Part shown: piece by piece, positions 23,174 through 34,028 of the stretch | Layout of the letters: each line of letters begins with the position of its first letter | How positions within the stretch are numbered: position 1 is the first letter of the stretch | DNA from: Lysobacter sp. BMK333-48F3 | GTDB lineage: Bacteria > Pseudomonadota > Gammaproteobacteria > Xanthomonadales > Xanthomonadaceae | Length of the DNA stretch: 64,000 nucleotides | Assembly: GCF_019733395.1 (NCBI RefSeq) | Contig: NZ_JAIHOO010000001.1 | Coordinates: 4,030,501-4,094,500 of the forward strand | Direction: 5' to 3' | Translations under genes and position numbers: made by a program | Notes under the pieces: generated by a model | The model's input: the letters and a program-made list of their open reading frames with translations, nothing else | Told to the model about the DNA's origin: nothing | Databases searched by the model: none

Positions 23174-24084
23174 GGGGGCATCCTCGTTTGTGCCGGCTCG
23201 TTATTGAGCTTGTGGCGAAGTTTGATCGAACACGACGCGGGCGAAATCTGGAGGAAGTCGTTATGACCTTCGTCACTGCATGACCTTCGGCCTAAACGTT
23301 TCGCCTGCTGCGTGCATCTGGGTTCCATTGATGCGGCGAGCGCGCGATCGGTTGCAGCGCTTGGCGGACTTGTTTAGTCGGTTCGCGGCGGACGCGCTCG
23401 CCGCTGCGACGAACCGCGGCGAGCGGGCGACGAAACCCGGCTTCGCGCCGCCGAGCCGGCGTGGCGGGCGGCATCATGCGCGCGATGTATGGCGCGATGT
23501 TTACCGCGGCGCGGCGGCAAGCGAGGCGTCGCTGCCGGCGTCGCATTCGAGCGCTGCCGAATGCTGTGTGCGATGGGGCGCGGCGATGGCGGGCGAGCGG
23601 TGTGGTTTCGCCGAATGCGCGGCGTGAGTTCGAACGGCTGCGCGTCGTTCGCGGCTGGCCGCGGGTTCGGGGCGTCGTCGTCGCTTCAGGGCGGTCCCGC
23701 CCGGTGGCGCGACATCGGTTGCGACTCCATCGCCGCGCGGGCCACAAGCGCCCGTCGCCAAAGGCGGCATTCGATACGAGGGCGGGATGGGGTGTGGCAG
23801 GCCGGTGGGCGGGGCTGCGGAGACTGCGCTTGCTAACACCGCTGCGGTGGGTCGCGACTCGCGGTGGGAGGACATCCCGTGGACATCCCGTGGGGTGCCG
23901 CTCCTGCCCCGGAAGGGCGGCTTCGGTCGGCGGCGTAGTTTGTGCAGTCGCTGCCCGCTTCCTGTCGCGGCTGACGCCGCTCCTACAAGGGGCGCGCAGC
24001 GGTCCGGGAGGAGGGCGCAAGCCGCGGCCGCGGCGGCAGGGCCGCTCGGCGGCCGTTGCGCCACGCGCTGATCGAGCGGGCACG
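23174..24084. other. Long intergenic region with decayed REP sequences
   Basis: No convincing gene is seen in these 900 bases. Open frames exist on both strands but are Arg/Pro/Ala-rich with no homology or RBS. Features present are a REP copy at 23964-23987 (inverted), a degenerate one around 23845-23910 with a duplicated GTGGACATCCC, and the twin ATGACCTTCG. It lies between the clpA and infA parts of a block that is compact in other species. Confidence 0.55.
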
Positions 24085-24111
24085 AAAAAGGCGGCCCATG
24101 GCCGCCTTTTT
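24085..24111 (-). terminator. Intrinsic terminator of infA
   Basis: AAAAAGGCGGCC-CAT-GGCCGCCTTTTT is a strong hairpin; on the minus strand it ends in a T-run just after the infA stop. Confidence 0.9.
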
Positions 24112-24127
24112 CAATGACTTACCGCAA

Positions 24128-24346
24128 TTACTTCATGCGGTAGGTGATGCGACCCTTGGTCAGGTCGTAAGGCGTCATCTCGACCTTGACCTTGTCGCCG
24201 GTCAGGATCCGGATGTAGTTCTTGCGCATGCGACCCGAGATATGGGCGATGATTTCGTGCCCGTTTTCGAGACGCACGCGGAACATGGTGTTCGGAAGGG
24301 TTTCCGCCACCGTGCCCTCGAATTCGATCACGTCGTCTTTTGCCAT
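24128..24346 (-). CDS. infA: Translation initiation factor IF-1
   Basis: The protein has 72 residues, the standard size, with the OB-fold sequence [20 protein letters not shown] and [17 protein letters not shown]-1 binds the 30S A site during initiation. The start at 24346 gives the family N terminus MAKDDVIEF; a longer frame adds 15 unlikely residues. It sits between clpA and aat as in other gammaproteobacteria and ends at its own terminator. Confidence 0.98.
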   Translation of the reverse strand: MAKDDVIEFEGTVAETLPNTMFRVRLENGHEIIAHISGRMRKNYIRILTGDKVKVEMTPYDLTKGRITYRMK

Positions 24347-24494
24347 GTGTTTCCCGAAAGGATCGCTGCAGTCGCGAAGGGTGGGCGCCAAGCGCCCGCG
24401 AAGCCGCGCATTCTGCCATGCCGGAGCCGCGAGAGCAAAAATCCGTTAATCGCAGCGCCGGACGCGACCGGCCCGGTCGGCGGCGACCGCCCGA

Positions 24495-25259
24495 TCAGGC
24501 CTCGGCGTCCGGCGCCGCGGACGCCGCGCCGGCCAGCCGCGCCGCCGGCCATTCGCCGAAGCGATCGCTCCAGGAGCCGGGCGTTTCGTCGATCGCGCAC
24601 AACTGCGCGACTCGTTGCAGGAACTGCGTCCGCGGCATGGATTCGGCGCCCAGGCCGAGCAGGTGCGGGTTCTCGACCTGGCCGTCGAGCAGCGGCCAGC
24701 CCCATTCGTGCAGGCGCCGGGCCAGCGCAGCCAACGCGACCTTGGAGCCGCCGCTGCGCGCGCTGAACATGCTCTCGCCGAAGAACATGCGCCCGATCGC
24801 GACCCCGTAGATGCCGCCGACCAGGGTCTCGCCGGCGTAGACCTCGACCGAATGGGCGTGGCCCAGCCGGTGCAGGCGCAGGTAGGCGGCCTCCATCTCG
24901 GCGGTGATCCAGGTCCCGTCCTGGCCGCGCCGCGGCGACCGCGCGCAGGCCGCGATCACCTCGGCGAAGGCGGTGTCGGCGCGCACCGTCCAGTCGCAGC
25001 GGCGCAGGCCGCGGCGGAACTTGCCGCCCAGGCGCACGCCGTCGGTGCGGAACACGGTGCGCGGGTCCGGGCACCACCACAGCAGCGGATAGCCGTCCGA
25101 GGGCCAGGGGAAGATGCCGTGGCGGTAGGCGTTGAGCAGCCGCTGCGGGCTCAGGTCGCCGCCGACCGCGAGCAGGCCGTCGGGCTCGTCCAGGGCGCGT
25201 TCGGCCGGCGGAAACGGCGCCAGCGGGTCGGGCGAGAGCAGGGCCGGCAGGCGCTTCAC
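24495..25259 (-). CDS. aat: Leucyl/phenylalanyl-tRNA-protein transferase
   Basis: The protein has 254 residues. Aat adds Leu or Phe to proteins with N-terminal Lys or Arg, making N-degrons that ClpS delivers to ClpAP, so it acts in the same pathway as the clpS-clpA genes here. Signatures are GLLAVGGDLSPQRLLNAYRHG, FPWP, WWCPDPR, and ENPHLLGLGAESMPR. No ATG fits; a GTG at 25259 that overlaps the upstream stop (GTGA) is the likely start. The C-terminal tail is Ala-rich. Confidence 0.95.
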   Translation of the reverse strand: MKRLPALLSPDPLAPFPPAERALDEPDGLLAVGGDLSPQRLLNAYRHGIFPWPSDGYPLLWWCPDPRTVFRTDGVRLGGKFRRGLRRCDWTVRADTAFAEVIAACARSPRRGQDGTWITAEMEAAYLRLHRLGHAHSVEVYAGETLVGGIYGVAIGRMFFGESMFSARSGGSKVALAALARRLHEWGWPLLDGQVENPHLLGLGAESMPRTQFLQRVAQLCAIDETPGSWSDRFGEWPAARLAGAASAAPDAEA

Positions 25260-26437
25260 CGCGTCGGCTCCGCGCCGTCGACCTGCTTGAACGGCGAATG
25301 CGCGGCCAGGGTCGCGGCATAGCGGCGCACCGAGGCGGCTTCGTCGCGGCACCACTCGCGCAGGGCTCGGCCGAAGCCCGGGTGGGCCAGCCAGTGGCGG
25401 CTGCGCACCTCGGTCGGCAGGAAGCCGCGGGCGATCTTGTGCTCGCCCTGGGCGCCGGGCTCGAACCGGTGCAGCCCCTCGCGCAGGCAATAGTCGATGC
25501 CCTGGTAGTAGCAGGTCTCGAAATGCAGGCCGGGCAGGTTCAGCTCGGCGCCCCAGTAGCGTCCGTACAAGGTGTCGCCGCCGCGCAGGCACAGCGCGCC
25601 GGCGATCGCGGCGCCGTCGCGCTGGGCGAGGAAGATCACCAGCGCCTGCGGCAGCTCGCGCGCCAGGTGGCGCAGGAACTCCAGGGTCAGCGCCGGGTGG
25701 TTGCCGTACTCGGCGAAGGTGTTGCGGTAGAAGCGGTGCATCGTCGCCAGGTCGTCGTCGCTGGCGCTGTGGCCGTCGACCACCCGGTAGGTCACCCCGG
25801 CGCGGGCGACCTTGGCCCGTTCCTGGCGGATGTTCTTGCGGTGCTTGTGGTCGAACGCGGCGAGGAAGCCGTCGAAGTCGCGCCAGCGCCGGCCCTGCGC
25901 GTCGGCCGGGTTGTGCCAGTGGTACTGCACGTCGATGCGCTGCAGCCAGTCGCCGTCGCCGGCGAAGCTGGCGTCCTCGTCGTCGCGATGGAAGTTGACG
26001 TGCACCGAGGACAGGCCCTGGCGCTCGCACAACTGCGCCAGCGCGGCCGGCAGCAGGCGCCGGTCGGCCTCGTCGCGGGCCAGCAGGCGCGGTCCGGTGA
26101 CCGGCGAGTACGGCACCGCCGCCAGCCACTTGGGGAAGTAGTCCAGCCCGTGCTGGGCGTAGGCCTGGGCCCAGGCGTGGTCGAACACGAATTCGCCGTG
26201 CGAATTCTGCTTCAGATAGGCCGGCACCGCCGCGACCAGTTCCTCGTCGCGCCACAAGGTCAGATGGTGCGGGGTCCAGCCCCAGTCCGGGCGCAGGCAG
26301 CCGTGCCGCTCGAGCCCGTGCAGGAAGGCATGGGCGAGGAAGGGATTGCGGCCGTCGTGCAGCGCATCCCACTGCGCCGGCGCGATCGTCGCCAGCGAGT
26401 CGAGCAGGCGCGCGGTGGTGGCGCCGGCGGCGTTCAT
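25256..26437 (-). CDS. GNAT/FemAB-like acyltransferase (DUF482 type)
   Basis: The protein has 393 residues. It matches the peptidogalycan biosynthesis/recognition family annotated as GNAT or DUF482: NPFLAHAFLHGLERHGC near the N terminus, HKHRKNIRQERAKV in the middle, and the C-terminal YYQGIDYCLREGLHRFEPGAQGEHKIARGF. These proteins have a double GNAT fold like FemAB aminoacyl transferases, but their substrate is unknown. It takes the place where some gammaproteobacteria carry the arginyl-transferase homologue (ate/bpt) next to aat. Its stop overlaps the aat GTG, so translation of the two is probably coupled. Confidence 0.85.
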   Translation of the reverse strand: MNAAGATTARLLDSLATIAPAQWDALHDGRNPFLAHAFLHGLERHGCLRPDWGWTPHHLTLWRDEELVAAVPAYLKQNSHGEFVFDHAWAQAYAQHGLDYFPKWLAAVPYSPVTGPRLLARDEADRRLLPAALAQLCERQGLSSVHVNFHRDDEDASFAGDGDWLQRIDVQYHWHNPADAQGRRWRDFDGFLAAFDHKHRKNIRQERAKVARAGVTYRVVDGHSASDDDLATMHRFYRNTFAEYGNHPALTLEFLRHLARELPQALVIFLAQRDGAAIAGALCLRGGDTLYGRYWGAELNLPGLHFETCYYQGIDYCLREGLHRFEPGAQGEHKIARGFLPTEVRSRHWLAHPGFGRALREWCRDEAASVRRYAATLAAHSPFKQVDGAEPTR

Positions 26438-26526
26438 GGCGCCGCCGCCGCGACGGGTCCGCGCGCGGGCGGACCGGAAGGGCGGGCGGGAGCGGCTGCG
26501 TCGCCGCCGTCGGTCCCGCCCATCGC

Positions 26527-27531
<1,005 letters not shown>

Positions 27532-27836
27532 TTACTCCGGCCATACGCCGGCGTGTTGAAGATTCCGGGGCAGGGCATAGCTTGGAGGCGCGGTCACGGC
27601 AAAACAAGGCGTACCGCGCGGACGCATCGTTGCGGCCCGCGCGAATCGCCCGATGCCGGATAACGCGCCGCCCGCAACCGGTGTATCCAGACGCCGCACG
27701 GACGCAGCATCGACGCACCGGACGGCCGGGCCGCCCCCTGACTCGCCTTCACGATCGGCCACCGCGATCCGCAAGACCGTTGTTTAGCGCACCACCCACC
27801 ACACACCGCTCGAACTAACTACAACAGGGCTTGGGG

Positions 27837-27858
27837 CGCCGCGCATGCGGCGTTTTTT
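27837..27858 (+). terminator. Terminator-like hairpin 22 bases before ald
   Basis: CGCCGC-GCAT-GCGGCG followed directly by TTTTTT is a textbook intrinsic terminator on the plus strand. No plus-strand gene ends upstream: trxB is divergent. It is therefore either an attenuator in the ald leader or the end of a small RNA. The rest of 27481-27836 shows no gene. Confidence 0.7.
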
Positions 27859-27880
27859 CTGGGCCGCACTGGAGACTGCA

Positions 27881-28951
27881 ATGCGTATCGGCGTACCGAA
27901 GGAAACCAAGACTCTCGAAGGGCGCGTCGCGCTCGTTCCCGCCGCCGCGGGCGACCTGGTCAAGCGTGGCCACGAGGTCTGGCTGGAAAAGGACGCGGGC
28001 ATCAAAAGCGGCTTCAAGGACGAGGACTACACGCGCCTGGGCGTGAAGATCGCGCCGGACGCCGCCGCGCTGTACGAAAAGGGCGAGATGATCGTCAAGG
28101 TCAAGGAGCCGATCGCCGGCGACCTGCAGCACCTGCGCAAGGACCACCTGCTGTTCTGCTACCTGCACCTGGCCGCCGAGCCGGTGCTGACCAAGCAGCT
28201 GCTGGACATCGGCCTGACCGGCGTCGCCTTCGAGACCGTCGAACTGCCCAACGGCGATCTGCCGCTGCTGGCGCCGATGTCGATCATCGCCGGCAAGATC
28301 GGCGTGCAGGTCGGCACCCACCTGCTGCACCAGCCGATGAGCGGCAAGGGCAAGCTGCTCGGCGGCCTGCCGTCGACCGAGCGCGGCAAGGTGGTGGTGT
28401 TCGGCGCCGGCCAGGCCGGCGGCGCGTCGGCGGCGCTGGCCGCGGCCGGCGGCTCCAACGTCACCGTGTTCGAAATGCGCCAGGACCGCATGGACCAGAT
28501 GATGCGCCTGGGCAACAACGTCACCGCGCTGTACCCCTACGTCGACGTGGTCGCGCGCGAAGTGGCCTCGGCCGACCTGGTGATCGGCGCGGTGCTGGTC
28601 ACCGGCGCCCGCGCCCCGCACGTGCTGACCCGCGAGATGCTCAAGGGCATGGAAGACGGCAGCGTGGTGGTCGACATCTCGATCGACCAAGGCGGCTGCT
28701 TCGAGACCTCGCGTCCGACCACCTGGAAGGAACCGACCTACGTCGAAGAGGGCGTGACCCACTTCTGCGTGACCAACATGCCCGGCGCCGTGCCGCAGAC
28801 CTCCTCGCAGGCGATCTGCGCGGCGATCCTGCCGTGGGTCAACAAGCTGGCCGCCGGCAACGAATGGCGCAACAACCCGGCCCTGGTGCGCGGCATCAAC
28901 GTCGAGGGCGGCAAGCTGATCCATCCGGCGCTGCAGGGCATGGCGCTTTAA
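27881..28951 (+). CDS. ald: Alanine dehydrogenase
   Basis: The protein has 356 residues. It catalyses NAD-dependent reversible deamination of L-alanine to pyruvate and ammonia. Signatures are MRIGVPKETKTLEGRVAL at the N terminus, EPIAGDLQHLRKDHLLFCYLH around the catalytic His, the Rossmann motif VVVFGAGQAGGASAALAAAGG, and IDQGGCFETSRPTTW. The start at 27881 has GGAG upstream. An in-frame ATG at 27845 lies inside the loop of the terminator-like hairpin and is less likely. Confidence 0.96.
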   Translation: MRIGVPKETKTLEGRVALVPAAAGDLVKRGHEVWLEKDAGIKSGFKDEDYTRLGVKIAPDAAALYEKGEMIVKVKEPIAGDLQHLRKDHLLFCYLHLAAEPVLTKQLLDIGLTGVAFETVELPNGDLPLLAPMSIIAGKIGVQVGTHLLHQPMSGKGKLLGGLPSTERGKVVVFGAGQAGGASAALAAAGGSNVTVFEMRQDRMDQMMRLGNNVTALYPYVDVVAREVASADLVIGAVLVTGARAPHVLTREMLKGMEDGSVVVDISIDQGGCFETSRPTTWKEPTYVEEGVTHFCVTNMPGAVPQTSSQAICAAILPWVNKLAAGNEWRNNPALVRGINVEGGKLIHPALQGMAL

Positions 28952-29291
28952 AGCCGGGAATGGGGAATGGAGAATCGGGAATCGGCTCGGTCGGGCCGGT
29001 TCCGGTTTCTGGCGCAGGGGCGGTGCGGGCGGAGCGGGGCTCCGTCACGTGGCCGCCCCTTTGTCGTTGGTGGGCGGGGTTGGGGACTAGGGATTGGGTT
29101 TGGGAGGGGCGGCGGGGGCGTCTCAGCTCATCGGATCCGCTCCCGGTAGCCTGTTGCAGGTGATACCGTTCGGAGGCGGGGCCGGGGCGGTCGAGGTCGC
29201 TGCCCCTCGCTCCCGGCCCGTGTTCACTCGTTTCCAGCTCTTTCCTGTATATTCAAAGACTAACGATAGCAACCTAAGGCAGCACATCACG
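28952..29291. other. Intergenic region before ftsK
   Basis: No gene is seen. Short direct repeats of GGGAATGGGGAATGGAGAATCGGGAATCGG type lie at 28957-28985, like those near 22672. TATATT at 29248-29253 is a candidate -10 for ftsK but has no clear -35. Confidence 0.4.
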
Positions 29292-31655
29292 GTGGCGTCC
29301 GCACCCACAGCCGCTCGCAAGAAGGCCAAGCCAACCGAAGAGGTCAAGAGCGCGCCGTCGCCGAAGCGGCAGCGCCTGATGCGCGATATCGCGCTGATCC
29401 TGATCGCGCCTTTGCTGCTGTATCTGCTGGCCAGCCTGCTGACGTTCTCGCCGCAGGATCCGGGCTGGTCGCATTCGGGTTCGATCACCGCGCCGCTGCA
29501 CAACCTCGGCGGCCGGGTCGGCGCCTGGATCGCCGACGTGCTGTTGTACCTGTGCGGCTATGTCGCCTTCCTGTTGCCGCTGATGCTCGGCGCGATCGCC
29601 TGGATCGCCCTGTTCGGCATGGACAGCGACGGCGACGGCGAGGCCGACCTCGGTCCGGCGCTGCGCCTGATCGGCATCGTCGGTTTCCTGGTTTCGGCCA
29701 CCGGCCTGCTGCAGCTGCGCTTCGGCCCGGCCGAAGACTTCTCCGCCGGCAGCGGCGGCATCCTCGGCCAGTTGGTCGGACGTTCGCTGTACTCCGGCTT
29801 CGGGCCGGTCGGCGGCAACCTGTTCCTGCTCGCCCTGTTGCTGATTTCGGTGACCCTGGCCACCGGCATCTCCTGGTTCGCGGTGATGGACAAGATCGGC
29901 CAGTGGGTGATGGCCGCCGGCCCGAGCCTGAGCAAGCTGTTCCGCCGCGGCAGCCAGCAGGCGACCGAGTGGCGCCAGACCCAGGTCATGCGCGAGGAGC
30001 GCGAAGAGGCGCGCAAGGTCGATACCGAGCTGCGCGCCAAGCGCGAGAAGGTCAAGATCGAGCCGCCGCCGGCGCCGGTGGTGGAAAAGAGCGAGCGCGC
30101 CAAGCGCGAAACCCAGATTCCGCTGTTCCACACCAGCGACGGCAGCGGTGTGCCGCCGCTGGCCCTGCTCGACGATCCCAAGCCGCAGCCCAAGGGCTAC
30201 AGCGAAGAGACCCTGGAAACCCTGTCGCGGCAGATCGAGTTCAAGCTCAAGGACTTCCGCATCGACGCCCAGGTGGTCGGCGCCTACCCGGGCCCGGTGA
30301 TCACCCGTTTCGAAGTGCAGCCGGCGCCGGGGGTCAAGGTCAGCCAGATCTCCTCGCTGGACAAGGACATCGCCCGCGGCCTGTCGGTGAAGTCGGTGCG
30401 CGTGGTCGACGTGATCCCGGGCAAGTCGGTGATCGGCCTGGAGACGCCGAACACCAGCCGCGAGATGATCTTCCTGTCCGAGCTGCTGCGCTCGAAGGAA
30501 TACGACAAGTCCGGCAGCGTGCTGACCCTGGCCCTGGGCAAGGACATCGCCGGCCGGCCGACGGTGGCCGACCTGGCGCGCATGCCGCATCTGCTGGTCG
30601 CCGGCACCACCGGTTCGGGCAAGTCGGTCGCGGTCAACGCGATGGTGCTGAGCCTGCTGTACAAGGCCTCCGCGAAGGACCTGCGGATGCTGATGATCGA
30701 CCCGAAGATGCTCGAGCTCTCGGTCTACGAGGGCATCCCGCACCTGCTGGCGCCGGTCGTCACCGACATGAAGGAAGCCGCCAACGGCCTGCGCTGGTGC
30801 GTGGCCGAAATGGAGCGCCGCTACAAGCTGATGTCGGCGGTCGGCGTGCGCAATCTGGCCGGCTTCAACAAGAAGGTAAAGGACGCGCAGGACGCCGGCC
30901 AGCCGCTGATGGACCCGCTATTCAAGCCCAACGCCGAGCTCGGCGAGGCGCCGCGGCCGTTGGAGACGCTGCCGTTCATCGTCATCTTCATCGACGAATT
31001 CGCCGACATGATGATGATCGTCGGCAAGAAGGTCGAAGAGCTGATCGCGCGCCTGGCGCAGAAGGCGCGCGCGGCCGGCATCCATCTGATCCTGGCTACC
31101 CAGCGGCCCTCGGTCGACGTCATCACCGGCCTGATCAAGGCCAACATCCCGACCCGCATCGCCTTCCAGGTGTCGAGCAAGATCGACTCGCGCACCATCC
31201 TCGACCAGTCCGGCGCCGAGACCCTGCTCGGCCACGGCGACATGCTCTACCTGCCGCCGGGCACGGCCATGCCCGAGCGCGTGCACGGCGCCTTCGTCTC
31301 CGACGAGGAAGTGCATCGGGTGGTCGAGCACCTCAAGCAGATCGGCGGCGGCCCGGACTACATCGAGGGCGTGCTGGACGAGGTCCAGACCATGGGCGAC
31401 GGCACCGTGGTCGGCGCCACCGGCCTGCCGGAAACCAACAGCGGCGGCGGCGACGAGTCCGACCCGCTGTACGACGAGGCGGTGCGGATCGTCACCGAGA
31501 CCCGCCGCGCCTCGATTTCCGGCGTGCAGCGCCGGCTCAAGATCGGCTACAACCGCGCCGCGCGCCTGATCGAGGCGATGGAAGCGGCCGGGGTGGTGTC
31601 GCCGCCGGAGCACAACGGCGACCGCAGCGTGCTGGCGCCGCCGCCGCCGAAGTAA
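29292..31655 (+). CDS. ftsK: DNA translocase FtsK
   Basis: The protein has 787 residues, shorter than E. coli FtsK (1329) because the linker is short; this is usual in xanthomonads. FtsK pumps DNA toward dif sites at the division septum. The N terminus has four hydrophobic segments (from about residue 36). The RecA-like motor has Walker [14 protein letters not shown] and Walker [16 protein letters not shown]-terminal gamma winged helix ([19 protein letters not shown]) reads KOPS sequences. The start is a GTG at 29292 with TAAGG upstream; no earlier start is supported. Confidence 0.96.
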   Translation: MASAPTAARKKAKPTEEVKSAPSPKRQRLMRDIALILIAPLLLYLLASLLTFSPQDPGWSHSGSITAPLHNLGGRVGAWIADVLLYLCGYVAFLLPLMLGAIAWIALFGMDSDGDGEADLGPALRLIGIVGFLVSATGLLQLRFGPAEDFSAGSGGILGQLVGRSLYSGFGPVGGNLFLLALLLISVTLATGISWFAVMDKIGQWVMAAGPSLSKLFRRGSQQATEWRQTQVMREEREEARKVDTELRAKREKVKIEPPPAPVVEKSERAKRETQIPLFHTSDGSGVPPLALLDDPKPQPKGYSEETLETLSRQIEFKLKDFRIDAQVVGAYPGPVITRFEVQPAPGVKVSQISSLDKDIARGLSVKSVRVVDVIPGKSVIGLETPNTSREMIFLSELLRSKEYDKSGSVLTLALGKDIAGRPTVADLARMPHLLVAGTTGSGKSVAVNAMVLSLLYKASAKDLRMLMIDPKMLELSVYEGIPHLLAPVVTDMKEAANGLRWCVAEMERRYKLMSAVGVRNLAGFNKKVKDAQDAGQPLMDPLFKPNAELGEAPRPLETLPFIVIFIDEFADMMMIVGKKVEELIARLAQKARAAGIHLILATQRPSVDVITGLIKANIPTRIAFQVSSKIDSRTILDQSGAETLLGHGDMLYLPPGTAMPERVHGAFVSDEEVHRVVEHLKQIGGGPDYIEGVLDEVQTMGDGTVVGATGLPETNSGGGDESDPLYDEAVRIVTETRRASISGVQRRLKIGYNRAARLIEAMEAAGVVSPPEHNGDRSVLAPPPPK

Positions 31656-31757
31656 GCGCGCAGCGGGCGAGGGCGGCGCTTCGGCCGCCGCGCCGCGCGA
31701 TCCCAGGCGATTCGGTCCGACGGTTCGGCCCCGATCGCTCGACGGCCGCAAAGCAAG

Positions 31758-31785
31758 GCGCCTGCCGTCCGAAGACGGCAGGCGC
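31758..31785. terminator. Perfect 12-bp hairpin between ftsK and small secreted gene
   Basis: GCGCCTGCCGTC-CGAA-GACGGCAGGCGC is a perfect stem-loop between two convergent genes. T-runs are absent, so it may act as a bidirectional, factor-assisted terminator or RNA stabiliser. Confidence 0.6.
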
Positions 31786-31828
31786 AGGGGCCCAAGCGGG
31801 TTGGGCCTAGGCGGTTTAGATCGAACGA

Positions 31829-32053
31829 TTACTGACAGCGGCGGCGGGTGACTTCCAGCTCGCCGCTGAGGGTGCCCCAGGTCGTGCGACGGCCGTCGCA
31901 GCTCCAATGGACGTAGCCGACCAACTGGCCGCTGGTGTTGTAGTACTCCTCGAACTGCTCCGAACCCAGCGGCGGCGCATTGGCGGCGCTGGTGCCGGCG
32001 ACGAGGGTGCCGGCGATGACGAGGGCGGCGGCCAACAGGGCTTTCTTGCTCAT
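31829..32053 (-). CDS. Small secreted protein, DUF6289-like
   Basis: The product is 74 residues with signal peptide SKKALLAAALVIAGTLVAGTSA. The mature part is about 50 residues: EEYYNTSGQLVGYVHWSCDG, then TTWGTLSGELE and a final RRRCQ. The YY...VGY...CdG...WG...C layout fits DUF6289, a family of short secreted proteins common in Lysobacter and Xanthomonas relatives; function unknown. The two cysteines could form one disulfide. GGAG-type sequence precedes the ATG at 32053. It is convergent with ftsK. Confidence 0.75.
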   Translation of the reverse strand: MSKKALLAAALVIAGTLVAGTSAANAPPLGSEQFEEYYNTSGQLVGYVHWSCDGRRTTWGTLSGELEVTRRRCQ

Positions 32054-32340
32054 GGAAACTCCTTGTGATGTTGGTTGGCCCCGACGGACGGGGGGCGGAT
32101 ACCGGCTTCGTGCCGGCAAGGCGCAAGGTTCGCGACGCGCACGAACCGGGGCGGGCGATGCGGCTGCCCGTCGCGGAACCCGGGGGAGACTCGGCCGGTC
32201 GGCGCGAACGTTACGACTGTCACAGACTGTACCGGCTAGCGGGCATGGCAAAATGTGTTCTGAACCGCGGTTTGCTTGTCACGAGCCCGTTCAGACATCG
32301 CCACGCACACTGCCGCCATATCGTTTCCAGGAGTACACCC

Positions 32341-32988
32341 GTGCCTGCCTTCCTTCGCCGCAACGCCGTCGCGGCCACGCTGTCCACGCTGCTGCTGTCC
32401 ACCGCGATGTTCGCCGGCGCGGCGGTGGCCGGCGGGCGCGAGGACCTGGGCGTCTTCACCCGCGGGCTCAAGGGCCTGGACGGGCAGTTCGCGCAGAAGG
32501 TCTACGACCCCAACGGCAAGCTCAAGGAAAGCTCCACCGGCCAGGTCGCGCTGTCGGCGCCGCGGCTGTTCCGCTGGGAGTACGCCAAGCCCTATCCGCA
32601 GCTGATCGTCGCCGACGGCAAGAAGGTCTGGGTGTACGAACCGGACCTGCAGCAGGCCACGGTGCGTCCGCAAGGCGTGGAAGAGCAGAACAGCCCGCTG
32701 GCCGCGCTGATCGACCCGAGCAAGCTCGATGCCATGTTCGTGGTCAAGGAGGCCGGCAACGCCGACGGCCTGAACTGGCTGTCGTTGCAGCCCAAGCAGC
32801 AGGAAGCCAGCTTCCGCAGCGCCAAGCTCGGCTTCAGCGGCGGCAGTCTGGCGAAGATGGAAATCGTCGACGCGCTGGGGCAGAAGACCGAGATCAGCTT
32901 CAGTGGCTGGAAGCGCAACCCCAGCTTCCCGGCCGGCACCTTCAAGTACGCGCCGGCCAAGGGCGTGGACGTGATCGGCGAAGGCTGA
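32341..32988 (+). CDS. lolA: Outer-membrane lipoprotein carrier protein LolA
   Basis: The protein has 215 residues. LolA carries lipoproteins across the periplasm from LolCDE to LolB. The signal peptide ends AGAAVAGG. The conserved core LKGLDGQFAQKVYDPNGKLKE, then GQVALSAPRLFRWEY and YPQLIVADGKKVWVYEPDL, is typical. The start is GTG at 32341 with AGGAG 7 bases upstream. It lies between ftsK and rarA, as in other gammaproteobacteria. Confidence 0.95.
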   Translation: MPAFLRRNAVAATLSTLLLSTAMFAGAAVAGGREDLGVFTRGLKGLDGQFAQKVYDPNGKLKESSTGQVALSAPRLFRWEYAKPYPQLIVADGKKVWVYEPDLQQATVRPQGVEEQNSPLAALIDPSKLDAMFVVKEAGNADGLNWLSLQPKQQEASFRSAKLGFSGGSLAKMEIVDALGQKTEISFSGWKRNPSFPAGTFKYAPAKGVDVIGEG

Positions 32989-33025
32989 GCCTTCGCCGCG
33001 CGGCACGACTGCCGCGGCGCGCGCC

Positions 33026-33514
33026 TTATAGCGCTTTCTCGTAGCGGATCGTGGTCAGCCCGCTGTTCCATTCCGTGTCCGGATAGCGCGCGCTCTCGCG
33101 GTAGCCCAGGGCCAGGTACAGGGCCTGGCTGGCGCGGTTGAAGGTGTCGGTCTCCAGGCTCGCCTCGGTCAGGCCTTCGCCGCGCATCGCCGTTTCCAAG
33201 GCCCGCATCAGCGCCCGCGCCACGCCGCGGCGGCGGGCCTGCGCGCCGACGTGCAGCGAATCGACGAAAGCGTCGCTGCGGCCGGCGAAGCCGACCACGG
33301 CGCCGTCGAGTTCGGCGACCAACAACTGCAGCAGTTGCGCGTCGACATAGCGTTCGGCCACGCGCTCGCGCCGGTAGTCGGCGATCGCTTCGGCGGTGAG
33401 TTGCGGGCGCCAGGTGTCGGCGAAAGTTTCCGCCAGCAGGGCCAGCACCGCGGCGCGGTCGTCGGCGCGGGCGGGGCGGATCTGCGGCGCAGTGGAGATC
33501 GGTGCGGCGGACAT
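33026..33514 (-). CDS. GNAT N-acetyltransferase
   Basis: The protein has 162 residues. It shows the GNAT fold: IRPARADDRAAVLALLAETF, the acetyl-CoA loop (VGAQARRRGVARALMRALE, of the Q/RxxGxG/A type), and the C-terminal ALYLALGYRESARY. The acceptor substrate is unknown. The start at 33514 gives MSAAPISTAPQIRPA. The gene is inserted between lolA and rarA of the conserved block and is transcribed against lolA. Confidence 0.88.
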   Translation of the reverse strand: MSAAPISTAPQIRPARADDRAAVLALLAETFADTWRPQLTAEAIADYRRERVAERYVDAQLLQLLVAELDGAVVGFAGRSDAFVDSLHVGAQARRRGVARALMRALETAMRGEGLTEASLETDTFNRASQALYLALGYRESARYPDTEWNSGLTTIRYEKAL

Positions 33515-34028
33515 CGGCGAGAAGCTGGCGAAAGGATCGGGTAGAGAGGATCGCGCTGAGAGCGGCGGGCCGAGAGGGGCGTGCCGAGAGGATCGGGCGA
33601 CGGACAGCGCGCATTGTCGGCGCCGCGCCGCGGACCGGCAACGCGCGCGGCGAAGCCCACGCATCGAAGCCGGCTCGTCGAAGCCAGCGCATCGAAGCAC
33701 CGTCCCGCCGCAAGCGGAGGCGGGTGCCGGCGTCGCCGAGGACCGCGGCGCACCGATGTCGCGAAGCGTGACCAAGATCGGTTCGCGCTGGGCTGCGGGA
33801 CGGGGTTTGCGAGCGGCGTCGCAATGCAGCGGGTCGTCCGTCGCCCGGTTTGCGGACTTCCAGCGCACTGCGGGCGGCGCAGCGCGGCCGCGCTCGCCCG
33901 CGCGATGCGGGCCGACCCGGGCGGCGTGACATGATCGCCGCGCTTCGCCGCGGCGAAGCCGGCGCAGGCGCGACGCTGGCCGCATGCGCGCGCTCCCCAC
34001 GCCAGCGCCCAGCCAGGAGCACCACCGC
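33515..34028. other. Intergenic region with imperfect short repeats
   Basis: No gene is supported in these 514 bases. Around 33535-33600 there are imperfect repeats built on GAGAGGATCG and GCCGAGAGG. A related theme (GAAGCC, GCATCGAAGC) continues to about 33700. Frames open here are compositional shadows. Confidence 0.45.

Noticed and set aside
23292..24083. Possible 263-residue minus-strand protein and a 218-residue plus-strand one
   Set aside because: No RBS, no recognisable domain, Arg/Pro/Ala-rich, and the frames run through a REP copy.
33984..34028. Upstream ATG for the secreted 330-residue protein
   Set aside because: It would add 15 residues before a clean signal peptide and has no RBS, whereas the ATG at 34029 has AGGAG.
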